A stretch of DNA of 64,000 bases from Nitrincola iocasae. GTDB taxonomy: Bacteria; Pseudomonadota; Gammaproteobacteria; Pseudomonadales; Balneatricaceae. Shown here one piece after another: positions 1-7,117 of this stretch (the stretch's first letter is position 1; every line of letters starts with the position of its first letter). The DNA lies in contig NZ_CP044222.1 of the NCBI RefSeq assembly GCF_008727795.1, positions 496,001-560,000 of the forward strand, written 5' to 3'. The notes beneath the pieces were generated by a model that had not been told where the DNA came from, made no database searches, and saw nothing but the letters and a program-made list of their open reading frames with translations. The position numbers were made by a program, and so were the translations under genes.

Positions 1-517
1 TTTCAATACCCTTGTGGATGCCCAGGCCAACGATCAGGCCAGACGCCAGGATAAACAGGGTATGGTAGATCAACAGTAAACCAGGTGATGCCAGCAATGC
101 TCCAAATGACTGACTAATCGTGTCAGCATCGGCCCCCACCATGGAACCGGAAAACATCAAGCCAGCATAATGAATCGCCCAGCCGGCAATAACGGAGTAA
201 AAGCTTAGGATAATGAAGGCGGCAAAAGCACCCATCCAGCCGATGGCTCGCCAGCCGCGACTGGTATTATGTGATTTGGTAAGATACTGCATGCCCATGA
301 TCGGGCTTTTACGGCTGGCGCGACCTAGCAGTGATTCGGCAATCAGAATGGGTATCCCTACCAGGGTGATGGTCAGTGCATAAATCAGAATAAAAGCACC
401 GCCACCGTTTTCACCTGTCAGGTAGGGAAAGCGCCAGAGGTTTCCAAGGCCAACAGCAGAACCAACGGCTGCCAGCAGAAAGGTCCCTTTATGGGTCCAG
501 ATTTTAGGTGAACTCAT
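1..517 (-). CDS. Sodium-dependent transporter, NSS/SNF family (3' end outside window)
   Basis: This is the N-terminal ~172 residues of a neurotransmitter:sodium symporter (LeuT-fold) inner-membrane protein that uses the Na+ gradient to import a small amine or amino acid. It opens MSSPKIWTHKGTFLLAAVG, followed by SAVGLGNLWRFPYLTGENGG, the hallmark TM1 sequence that lines the sodium and substrate sites. Later segments are strongly hydrophobic, ending near a GLIVGLGIHKGIE stretch. The reading frame is open to base 1, so the C-terminal two thirds lie outside the window. The start codon ATG at 517-515 has only a weak upstream GGA. A 10-base direct repeat lies just upstream (534-560). The family is clear; the substrate cannot be read. 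Confidence 0.9.
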   Translation of the reverse strand, partial: MSSPKIWTHKGTFLLAAVGSAVGLGNLWRFPYLTGENGGGAFILIYALTITLVGIPILIAESLLGRASRKSPIMGMQYLTKSHNTSRGWRAIGWMGAFAAFIILSFYSVIAGWAIHYAGLMFSGSMVGADADTISQSFGALLASPGLLLIYHTLFILASGLIVGLGIHKGIE

Positions 518-533
518 AGATGTGAATTCCAGG

Positions 534-560
534 GTTAATTAGATAAAAGAGTTAATTAGA
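534..560. repeat. Tandem GTTAATTAGA direct repeat upstream of the NSS transporter
   Basis: GTTAATTAGA occurs at 534-543 and again at 551-560, so the copies are 17 bases apart in an AT-rich stretch 17 bases upstream of the transporter start. The spacing and position fit an operator or promoter element for the minus-strand gene, but no regulator can be named. Confidence 0.35.
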
Positions 561-590
561 CTAAAGGCTAAATCTGGGCGCGAATTCTAC

Positions 591-612
591 AGGAAACTGA
601 CTGGCTAGTCAG
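591..612 (-). terminator. Possible weak terminator after dtd
   Basis: CTGACT (597-602) and AGTCAG (607-612) form a 6-bp stem with a 4-base loop. Read on the minus strand it is followed by TTTCCT. It lies 21 bases past the dtd stop. The U tract is short, so termination would be inefficient. Confidence 0.35.
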
Positions 613-632
613 GTGGTTGATACGCATCAATG

Positions 633-1070
633 TCAACTTTGCAGCAGAAAGGTAACCGGGCCGTCATTACACAGACTGACCTGCATCTCAGCGCCAAATT
701 GACCCGTGGCTACCGGGCTGTGCATAGCTGTCGCCTGCTGAACAAAATAGTCATACAGTTGCTCGCCCCATGCCGGTGTCGCTCCTTGAGAAAAGCCAGG
801 CCTAAGCCCCTTGCGAGTATCGGCGACCAGGGTGAACTGAGACACAATCATCAGGCCATGGCCGGTGTGCTTCAGGCTGAGATTCATCTTGCCATCCTGA
901 TCGGAAAAAATACGGTAGTTCAGTACTTTGTGTAGCAGCTTATCTGCATTTTCATGGCCGTCCTGTTTTTCCACGCCCAGTAGTAGCAGGATTCCCGGCC
1001 CGATCTCGCCGCTGCATTGGCCTGCTATATCAACTCTTGCCTGCGTAACACGCTGTATTAAGCCCTTCAT
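633..1070 (-). CDS. dtd: D-aminoacyl-tRNA deacylase
   Basis: A 145-residue cytosolic proofreading enzyme that hydrolyses D-aminoacyl-tRNAs (and Gly-tRNA-Ala), freeing the tRNA. It is the usual length for the DTD family. The two active-site signatures are present: SQFTL (residues ~78-82) and, near the C terminus, NDGPVTFLLQ, which carries the Gly-cisPro pair that excludes L-amino acids. It starts with ATG at 1070, 2 bases after the pip stop codon, with a CCTGAG sequence upstream, so it is probably co-transcribed with and downstream of pip. This pair is common in gammaproteobacteria. Confidence 0.96.
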   Translation of the reverse strand: MKGLIQRVTQARVDIAGQCSGEIGPGILLLLGVEKQDGHENADKLLHKVLNYRIFSDQDGKMNLSLKHTGHGLMIVSQFTLVADTRKGLRPGFSQGATPAWGEQLYDYFVQQATAMHSPVATGQFGAEMQVSLCNDGPVTFLLQS

Positions 1071-1072
1071 GC

Positions 1073-2023
1073 TCAGGCCCTTTGGTTAGCGAAACGATCA
1101 GTTGCGCGAATCAAGTTGTCGGTAATACCCGGTTCAAAGGCTGAGTGGCCAGCGTCGCGGATTATATTCAATTCGGCATGGGGGAGTTTTTGGTAGAGGG
1201 CAAAGGCCTGCTCGATTGGGCAAACAACATCATAGCGGCCATGCACCAGGGTTATGGGGATATCCTGCAGTTTATGCGCCTCATTCAGAAGTTGTCCGGG
1301 ACGCATAAAACAACCGTTAATAAAGTAATGGGCTTCTATGCGAGCCATAGCCAGAGCAACGTGGGGCTCACCAAAGTGTGTAGCAATATCGGCATTAGGA
1401 TGCAGGGTGGAGCAACGTCCTTCCCAGATAGACCAGGCCTTGGCTGCCGCCATGCGGGCGATCTCATTATCAGCTGTGAGGCGCTGATAATAGGCTGTGA
1501 GCAGGTCACCCTGTTCTGCGACAGGAATAAGCTGCAGAAAATCGGCCCAGTAATCGGGAAAAATGGCACTGGCACCCTGTTGGTAAAACCAGTGGATATC
1601 CTGCTGGCGGCACAAGAATATACCGCGCAGAATCATGCCGCTTACCCGATCAGCATGCACCTGTGCATAAGCCAGGGCCAGGGTTGAGCCCCAGGACCCA
1701 CCAAATAACAGCCATTGCTCAATGCCAAGGTGGGTGCGAATGGCTTCCATATCGTTAATCAGGTCAGTTGTAGTGTTATTGTCCAGGCAGGCATGAGGTG
1801 CTGAGCGCCCGCAACCGCGTTGATCAAACAGGATAATGCGGTAGTGGTTAGGGTTAAAAAAACAGCGGTGTGTCGGTGAGGTTGCGCCACCTGGTCCACC
1901 ATGGATAAATACCACCGGAATGCCTTGCGGGTTGCCACTCTCTTCCACGTAAATCTGGTGGATCGTGTCCATATCGAGTCGATGTTCGGCGTAAGGGGCA
2001 ATGTCAGGGTAGAGGGTGCGCAT
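1073..2023 (-). CDS. pip: Proline iminopeptidase (alpha/beta hydrolase, S33)
   Basis: A 316-residue cytosolic serine peptidase that removes N-terminal proline from peptides. It shows the oxyanion-hole HGGPGG motif (residues ~41-46), DQRGCGRS, and the nucleophile elbow GGSWGS around residue 110, which supplies the catalytic Ser. The Asp is expected in HGRYDVVCP and the His in DAGHSAFEP near the C terminus. The length matches the family. It heads the pip-dtd pair and is separated from upstream typA by a strong terminator at 2053-2080. Confidence 0.95.
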   Translation of the reverse strand: MRTLYPDIAPYAEHRLDMDTIHQIYVEESGNPQGIPVVFIHGGPGGATSPTHRCFFNPNHYRIILFDQRGCGRSAPHACLDNNTTTDLINDMEAIRTHLGIEQWLLFGGSWGSTLALAYAQVHADRVSGMILRGIFLCRQQDIHWFYQQGASAIFPDYWADFLQLIPVAEQGDLLTAYYQRLTADNEIARMAAAKAWSIWEGRCSTLHPNADIATHFGEPHVALAMARIEAHYFINGCFMRPGQLLNEAHKLQDIPITLVHGRYDVVCPIEQAFALYQKLPHAELNIIRDAGHSAFEPGITDNLIRATDRFANQRA

Positions 2024-2052
2024 GCTCGACGGCTCCTGAGGGTACTTTCAAA

Positions 2053-2080
2053 CAAAAAAAAGGCAGCCCGGAGGCTGCCC
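2053..2080 (-). terminator. Rho-independent terminator of typA
   Basis: Read on the minus strand this is a GC-rich stem (GGCAGCC pairing with GGCTGCC around a TCCG loop) followed directly by a run of eight Ts. It lies 16 bases past the typA stop and separates typA from pip-dtd. Confidence 0.9.
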
Positions 2081-2095
2081 TTAGTTTAGCAAGCC

Positions 2096-3904
2096 TTACT
2101 TTTTATTGCGCTTACGTTCGTTCTCTTTCAAGAGTTTTTTGCGTATACGGATGCTGTTTGGTGTTACTTCTACCAATTCATCATCTTCAATAAAGTCGAG
2201 CGCTTGTTCCAGTGAAAATTTAACCGGTGGTGTGAGAACAATGTTTTCATCCGTACCTGACGCGCGCACGTTGGTCAGCTGCTTGCCTTTGGTGGGGTTG
2301 ACCACCAGGTCGTTGGAGCGGCTGTGAATGCCTATGACCATGCCTTCATAGACTTCAACGTTAGGTGGCAAGAACAGACGGCCACGCTCCTGCAGGTTGA
2401 ACAGGGCAAAACCAAGTACCTTGCCATTGACCATGGAGACCAGCACACCGTTTTGGCGCTCACCCATATCGCCGTCTTTAACACGGCCATAATGATCAAA
2501 TACAGAGGTCATGATACCGGTGCCGGAGGTCATGGTCATAAACTGGCTGCGGAAACCAATCAGACCACGGGACGGGATCATAAAGGTCACACGTATGCGG
2601 CCTTTACCATCCACTTCCATATTGGTCATGTCACCTTTACGTTTACCCAGTTCTTCAATCACAGATCCCTGATGCTGCTCTTCAACGTCCAGCATGACCA
2701 GCTCATAGGGCTCACGGATTTCGCCATCAATTAATTTCTGAATAACTTCCGGGCGGGATACTCCCAGCTCGAAACCTTCACGGCGCATGGATTCAATCAG
2801 TACTGAGAGGTGCAGTTCGCCACGCCCAGATACCTTGAACTTCTCGGGCGTTTCACCAGGTTCAACACGTAAGGCAACGTTATGAATGAGCTCGCGTTCC
2901 AGGCGTTCTTTGATATTACGGCTGGTGACAAACTTACCTTCCTGGCCAGCAAAGGGTGAGTCATTGACCTGGAAGGTCATGGAGACTGTCGGCTCATCAA
3001 CAGATAAGGCTGGCAGGGCTTCAACACAGTTTGGATCACACAGGGTATCAGAAATATTCAGCTGCTCCAGGCCGGTGATACAAACGATATCACCCGCTTC
3101 AGCTTCAGATATTTCAACTCGCTCAAGACCATGGTAACCCATAATCTGCAGTACACGGCCGGAACGTAGCCCGGCGTGACTATCAATGACTTTGACCTGG
3201 GTATTGGTTTTCAGACGACCGCGGGTGATGCGTCCAACACCGATAACGCCAACGTAGCTGTTGTAGTCGAGTGCGGAGATCTGCATCTGCAGCGGTCCAT
3301 CAGGATCGACGCGAGGTGGGTGTACATGCTTGATGATGGCTTCAAACAACGGCGTCATATCGTCGGCCATATTTTCATGGTCAAGACCGGCGATGCCATT
3401 CAGGGCTGAAGCATAAACAACCGGGAAGTCGAGTTGTTCATCGGTTGCACCGAGGTTATCAAACAGATCAAACACCTGATCCATAACCCAATCAGGTCGG
3501 GCGCCAGGACGGTCAACTTTATTGATGACAACAATCGGATGCAGGCCTTGAGCAAAGGCTTTCTGAGTTACGAAGCGGGTCTGAGGCATGGGGCCGTCAA
3601 CTGCATCTACCAGCAGTAGAACTGAGTCTACCATAGAGAGTACACGTTCTACTTCACCACCGAAGTCGGCGTGCCCCGGTGTGTCAACTATGTTGATACG
3701 GTAGTCATTCCACTTGATGGCCGTGTTTTTGGCCAGAATGGTAATGCCACGCTCACGCTCCTGATCATTGGAGTCCATGATGCGTTCTGCACTTTCATCG
3801 CGACGAGTCAGGGTACCTGACTGCTGCATTAGCTTGTCCACTAGTGTGGTTTTGCCATGGTCGACGTGCGCGATAATGGCAATGTTTCTGAGGTCTTCGA
3901 TCAC
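2096..3904 (-). CDS. typA: Ribosome-associated translational GTPase TypA/BipA
   Basis: TypA is a translational GTPase related to EF-G/LepA that acts in 50S ribosome assembly and stress or cold adaptation. The sequence opens IEDLRNIAIIAHVDHGKTT, with G1 (AHVDHGKTT), G3 (DTPGHADFGGEVER) and G4 (NKVDRPGARPDW). The C-terminal half carries VSGRGELHLSVLIE, VIPSRGLIGFRS and the BipA-specific tail ending DDELVEVTPNSIRIRKK. I chose the GTG at 3904-3902, giving 602 residues, because homologues begin at the equivalent M-I-E-x-L. An in-frame TTG at 3994 would add 30 residues with no family counterpart. There is no convincing ribosome-binding site before the GTG, so the exact start is less certain than the identity. 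It is divergent from glnA. Confidence 0.93.
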   Translation of the reverse strand: MIEDLRNIAIIAHVDHGKTTLVDKLMQQSGTLTRRDESAERIMDSNDQERERGITILAKNTAIKWNDYRINIVDTPGHADFGGEVERVLSMVDSVLLLVDAVDGPMPQTRFVTQKAFAQGLHPIVVINKVDRPGARPDWVMDQVFDLFDNLGATDEQLDFPVVYASALNGIAGLDHENMADDMTPLFEAIIKHVHPPRVDPDGPLQMQISALDYNSYVGVIGVGRITRGRLKTNTQVKVIDSHAGLRSGRVLQIMGYHGLERVEISEAEAGDIVCITGLEQLNISDTLCDPNCVEALPALSVDEPTVSMTFQVNDSPFAGQEGKFVTSRNIKERLERELIHNVALRVEPGETPEKFKVSGRGELHLSVLIESMRREGFELGVSRPEVIQKLIDGEIREPYELVMLDVEEQHQGSVIEELGKRKGDMTNMEVDGKGRIRVTFMIPSRGLIGFRSQFMTMTSGTGIMTSVFDHYGRVKDGDMGERQNGVLVSMVNGKVLGFALFNLQERGRLFLPPNVEVYEGMVIGIHSRSNDLVVNPTKGKQLTNVRASGTDENIVLTPPVKFSLEQALDFIEDDELVEVTPNSIRIRKKLLKENERKRNKK

Positions 3905-4081
3905 AGGTGTGTTCCAGGTTTCTTGGTAAAGCGCATTATTATACGCCAGTAACGCCGAACAATCGATGAAAGTTTGTTCAGTGTTTATTTTCAAAATGGT
4001 GCACTGCGATAGCGCAAGATTTCACGCTTTGGCGTAGTATAAGCAAGTCAGTGCACGCTATCAGAACCCTTAATGCTGTCA

Positions 4082-4097
4082 TGCACTACTATGGTGC
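4082..4097 (+). promoter_or_regulatory. NtrC-binding site 1 upstream of glnA
   Basis: TGCACTACTATGGTGC matches the enterobacterial NtrC enhancer pattern TGCAC-N5-TGGTGC exactly. It lies about 110 bases upstream of the glnA -24/-12 element, a normal enhancer distance. Confidence 0.8.
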
Positions 4098-4112
4098 TGC
4101 TTAATGACATTG

Positions 4113-4129
4113 TGCACTATTTATGTGCA
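4113..4129 (+). promoter_or_regulatory. NtrC-binding site 2 upstream of glnA
   Basis: TGCACTATTTATGTGCA keeps both TGCAC half-sites as an inverted repeat and deviates from the consensus only in the centre. With site 1 it gives a pair about 31 bases (three helical turns) apart, as expected for cooperative NtrC oligomers. Confidence 0.65.
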
Positions 4130-4193
4130 TAAAAGTTTTGGGTGTGAGAGTGCAATTCGCCAGTCAGGCGGTAAATGGGTGGCTCTGACGAAA

Positions 4194-4209
4194 TGGCACG
4201 AGGATTGCT
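4194..4209 (+). promoter_or_regulatory. Sigma-54 promoter of glnA
   Basis: TGGCACGAGGATTGCT is a full match to the -24/-12 consensus TGGCACG-N4-TTGCW, with GG and GC ten bases apart. Transcription should start near 4220, leaving a leader of about 80 bases before glnA. Confidence 0.93.
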
Positions 4210-4230
4210 TTAGAAATATCAAGCAGTCGT

Positions 4231-4257
4231 GCCGGATAGAACTCCGGTAGATCCGGC
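4231..4257 (+). other. Inverted repeat in the glnA 5' leader
   Basis: GCCGGAT (4231-4237) pairs with ATCCGGC (4251-4257) around a 13-base loop that itself contains CCGG. It falls inside the predicted sigma-54 transcript, 43 bases before the start codon. No U run follows, so it is not an evident terminator; it could affect mRNA stability. Confidence 0.4.
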
Positions 4258-4300
4258 TTTCGGCAAATTCATGTAGATCAAAAAAAGGTAGGAGAGTCCT

Positions 4301-5707
4301 ATGTCAGAGCATACTCTGAATCTGATTAAAGAACACAATGCGAAATGGGTTGATATGCGCTTTACTGATTTCAAAGGTAAAGAACAGCACGTAACCATCC
4401 CCGTTTCTGATATGGGTGATTCCTTCTTCGAAGAAGGCAAAATGTTTGATGGCTCCTCCATCGCTGGCTGGAAGGGTATTAATGAATCTGACATGATTCT
4501 GATGCCGGATGATGCTGCATCTGTTCTGGATCCTTTTACTGAAGCACCAACTATTATTGTTCGCTGTAATATCGTCGAGCCAGCAACCGGTCAGGGTTAT
4601 GACCGTGATCCACGCTCTGTAGCGCTGCGTGCTGAACAGTATCTGGCGTCTACCGGTATTGCTGATTCTGCGATGCTTGGTCCGGAACCTGAATTTTTCG
4701 TATTTGATGAAGTGAACTGGCATGCCGATATCGGTGGCTGTGGCTATACCATCAGCTCTGAAGAAGCGTCCTGGGCATCCAGCCATAAAATTGAAGGTGG
4801 TAACACCGGTCACCGTCCACGCGTGAAAGGCGGTTACTTCCCAGTGCCACCGATCGACTCTCTGCATGACTTGCGTGCTGCAATGTGTGATGCCATGGAA
4901 GCCATGGGTCTAACCATTGAAGTGCACCACCATGAAGTGGCGACGGCTGGCCAGTGTGAAATCGGTGTGCGCGGTAATACACTGGTTAAGAAAGCCGACG
5001 AAGTGCAGATCCTGAAGTATTGTGTACACAACGTTGCACATGCTTACGGCAAAACGGCGACCTTTATGCCTAAGCCTCTGGTTGGTGATAATGGTTCAGG
5101 CATGCACGTACATCTGTCCATGTCCAAAGATGGCAAAAACATCTTCGCAGGTGACGGCTACGGTGGCTTGAGCGAATACGCACTGTATTACATCGGTGGT
5201 ATTATCAAACATGCTAAAGCGTTGAATGCACTATGTAACCCGTCTACTAACTCTTATAAGCGTCTGGTACCAGGTTTTGAAGCACCTGTTATGTTGGCTT
5301 ACTCAGCACGTAACCGCTCTGCCTCTTTGCGTATTCCTTATACTACTACACCTAAGGCACGTCGTGTGGAAGCTCGCTTCCCTGACCCAGCTGCCAACCC
5401 CTACTTGTGCTTTGCCGCCTTGTTGATGGCGGGTATTGATGGTATACAGAACAAAATCCATCCTGGCGATCCTGCAGATAAAGATCTGTATGACCTGCCA
5501 CCAGAAGAAGCCAAGCAGATTCCTACCGTGGTATCCAGCTTGACTGAAGCCCTGGATAGTCTGGAAGCTGATCATGAGTTCCTGACTAAAGGCGGCGTGT
5601 TCTCCAAAGATATGCTCGATGCCTACATCAAGCTGAAACGTGCTGAAGTTGAGCGCGTGAATATGACAACGCACCCTGTTGAGTTTGACCTTTACTACTC
5701 TGTTTAA
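4301..5707 (+). CDS. glnA: Glutamine synthetase, type I (adenylylated)
   Basis: GlnA makes glutamine from glutamate, ammonium and ATP as a cytosolic dodecamer, the entry point of ammonium assimilation. The 468 residues match the GSI-beta class. Visible signatures are FDGSSIAGW (beta-grasp), the metal/ATP core GPEPEFFVFD, the ATP-site stretch KPLVGDNGSGMHVH, and NRSASLRIP. Tyr397 in DLYDLPPEE is the adenylylation site, so activity should be controlled by GlnE/GlnB. The start has a good ribosome-binding site (GGAGAG). Expression should be NtrC- and sigma-54-dependent from the promoter at 4194-4209. A strong terminator follows, and ntrB-ntrC lie next downstream as a separate unit. Confidence 0.98.
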   Translation: MSEHTLNLIKEHNAKWVDMRFTDFKGKEQHVTIPVSDMGDSFFEEGKMFDGSSIAGWKGINESDMILMPDDAASVLDPFTEAPTIIVRCNIVEPATGQGYDRDPRSVALRAEQYLASTGIADSAMLGPEPEFFVFDEVNWHADIGGCGYTISSEEASWASSHKIEGGNTGHRPRVKGGYFPVPPIDSLHDLRAAMCDAMEAMGLTIEVHHHEVATAGQCEIGVRGNTLVKKADEVQILKYCVHNVAHAYGKTATFMPKPLVGDNGSGMHVHLSMSKDGKNIFAGDGYGGLSEYALYYIGGIIKHAKALNALCNPSTNSYKRLVPGFEAPVMLAYSARNRSASLRIPYTTTPKARRVEARFPDPAANPYLCFAALLMAGIDGIQNKIHPGDPADKDLYDLPPEEAKQIPTVVSSLTEALDSLEADHEFLTKGGVFSKDMLDAYIKLKRAEVERVNMTTHPVEFDLYYSV

Positions 5708-5737
5708 GATGAGCAAGGTTTAACCCGATCGCTGAGA

Positions 5738-5760
5738 AGCCTCCTGACGGAGGCTTTTTT
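5738..5760 (+). terminator. Rho-independent terminator of glnA
   Basis: AGCCTCC (5738-5744) pairs perfectly with GGAGGCT (5749-5755) around a TGAC loop and runs into TTTTTT. It lies 31 bases after the glnA stop and separates glnA from ntrBC. Confidence 0.93.
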
Positions 5761-5777
5761 ATGTAAAGGATGTACGG

Positions 5778-5867
5778 GCAGAAAATTGCTCCTGCATTTT
5801 CTGCATAAGCGCCGTCCATGGCGCGATATGTCGCGGGTGCATGGATGCGCAGGAGCGGCGCTGCTCC
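5778..5867. repeat. Nested palindromic intergenic element
   Basis: About 90 bases packed with competing inverted repeats. GCAGAAAAT (5778-5786) pairs with ATTTTCTGC (5796-5804). GCTCCTGC (5788-5795) pairs with GCAGGAGC (5849-5856). AGCGCCG (5808-5814) pairs with CGGCGCT (5856-5862), enclosing TCCATG/CATGGA (5815-5820/5840-5845) and CGCGA/TCGCG (5822-5826/5831-5835). GGAGC/GCTCC (5852-5856/5863-5867) is a further hairpin. The mix of nested arms suggests a dispersed palindromic element or MITE-like unit, or a structured RNA. I did not find a second copy in this window. Confidence 0.55.
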
Positions 5868-5903
5868 CTCTTAACGCAAATCACTGTACTAATAAATAGC
5901 AAG

Positions 5904-5920
5904 CGCACAGAATTGGTGCA
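5904..5920 (+). promoter_or_regulatory. NtrC-binding site 1 upstream of ntrB
   Basis: CGCACAGAATTGGTGCA matches GCAC-N5-TGGTGC exactly. It lies about 100 bases upstream of the ntrB sigma-54 element. Confidence 0.78.
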
Positions 5921-5969
5921 CTAGGTGTGAGTTGCTTAAGGCTAATATGACCGTAAAACCCGTATCCAC

Positions 5970-5985
5970 TGCACTTATTTGGATC
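5970..5985 (+). promoter_or_regulatory. NtrC-binding site 2 upstream of ntrB
   Basis: TGCACTTATTTGGATC fits TGCAC-N5-TGGTGC apart from the changed second half-site (TGGATC). It is spaced 66 bases from site 1. Confidence 0.5.
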
Positions 5986-6002
5986 GTAAGGGGTTATTTA
6001 AG

Positions 6003-6018
6003 TGGCACCTTTCTTGCT
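6003..6018 (+). promoter_or_regulatory. Sigma-54 promoter of ntrB-ntrC
   Basis: TGGCACCTTTCTTGCT has intact TGGCAC and TTGC boxes with the correct spacing (GG-N10-GC). The predicted start near 6029 falls just before the GAGGAG ribosome-binding site of ntrB, so the leader is very short. With the upstream NtrC sites this implies that ntrBC is autoregulated. Confidence 0.85.
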
Positions 6019-6043
6019 ATAACAATGCAAGAGGAGATGTTTA

Positions 6044-7117
6044 ATGCCAATAAAATCGATTCATCAGCAGATACTGGATAACCTGACAACGTCAGTGATT
6101 CTGCTCGATAATCAGCTGTTTATAACCTATATGAACCCAGCGGCAGAAATGCTGTTGCAAGCATCCATACGCCGCTTAAAAGGTAAGGCTATTTATGAAT
6201 GGCTGGTGTTTAGTGAAGAAGATCTGGATTTGATGCGTGATGCCTTAACATCGCTGCATCCTTACAGTAAACGTGAAGCCCGTCTGATGAATGCCATGGG
6301 GCAAGAGTTACTGATTGACTATAGTGTCAATTTATCTCCCTCGCTGGGGTTGCTCCTGGAAGTTCAGGCAAGAGACCGTTTGCTGCGTATTGAGCGTGAA
6401 GAGGAGCTATTATCCCGTCATGCAACAGCGCGTTCATTGGTCAGAGGTTTAGCACATGAAATTAAAAATCCATTAGGTGGAATTCGTGGGGCGGCCCAGT
6501 TGCTTGAGCGTGAACTGACGGATGTTGATCTACACGATTATACTCGTGTGATCATTGATGAGGCGGATCGTTTGCGCAACCTGGTGGACCGTTTGTTGGG
6601 TCCTCATAAGTTGCCCCATCTGGAAATGGTTAATATTCATGCCATCCTGGAGCGTGTCTGCCACTTGGTCAGGGCTGAATCTGAAGAGAAAATCAGTCTG
6701 ACTCGCGATTATGATCCAAGTATTCCGGAGTTTTCCGGGGATAAAGAGCAGTTGATTCAGGCTATTCTGAATATTGTCCGTAATGCCATGCAAGCGCTGC
6801 ATGAATCAGCCACTGAAGAACCCTCTATCACCATTAAAACTCGTGCGTTGCGCCAGATGACGCTGGGTACCGAAAGACACCGGTTGGTGTGTTCAATTGA
6901 AATAATCGATAACGGTCCGGGTATTCCAGAAGAGCTGGCATCTAGTATCTTTTACCCGATGGTGACCGGGCGTGCCGAAGGCTCCGGCCTGGGCTTATCC
7001 ATTGCACAAGCTATCATCAATCGACATCGTGGACTGATAGAGTGCACTACAGAGCCGGGCCAGACACGATTTCACTTACTAATACCACTGGAGCAGAATC
7101 ATGAATACAAGCGGTAA
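6044..7117 (+). CDS. ntrB: Nitrogen regulation sensor kinase NtrB (GlnL)
   Basis: NtrB is a soluble histidine kinase/phosphatase that, under PII control, phosphorylates NtrC when nitrogen is limiting. The 357 residues are a typical length. An N-terminal PAS domain (residues ~5-110) precedes the dimerisation/phosphoacceptor H box GLAHEIKNPLGGIRG, with His138. The ATPase domain carries the N box NIVRNAMQA, the G1 box DNGPGIP and the G2 region GRAEGSGLGLSIAQAI. There are no membrane segments. It starts with ATG behind GAGGAG and overlaps ntrC by 17 bases, implying translational coupling. A sigma-54 promoter and NtrC sites lie directly upstream. Confidence 0.97.
   Translation: MPIKSIHQQILDNLTTSVILLDNQLFITYMNPAAEMLLQASIRRLKGKAIYEWLVFSEEDLDLMRDALTSLHPYSKREARLMNAMGQELLIDYSVNLSPSLGLLLEVQARDRLLRIEREEELLSRHATARSLVRGLAHEIKNPLGGIRGAAQLLERELTDVDLHDYTRVIIDEADRLRNLVDRLLGPHKLPHLEMVNIHAILERVCHLVRAESEEKISLTRDYDPSIPEFSGDKEQLIQAILNIVRNAMQALHESATEEPSITIKTRALRQMTLGTERHRLVCSIEIIDNGPGIPEELASSIFYPMVTGRAEGSGLGLSIAQAIINRHRGLIECTTEPGQTRFHLLIPLEQNHEYKR

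Larger units (their letters stand above)
3905..4300. promoter_or_regulatory. typA-glnA divergent intergenic control region
   Basis: This 396-base gap contains no convincing gene. It holds the NtrC-type sites and the sigma-54 promoter for glnA (annotated separately), two further partial TGCAC half-sites near 4000 and 4052, and the glnA leader. The typA promoter must also lie here on the minus strand, but I could not pick a clear -35/-10 pair. Confidence 0.7.
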
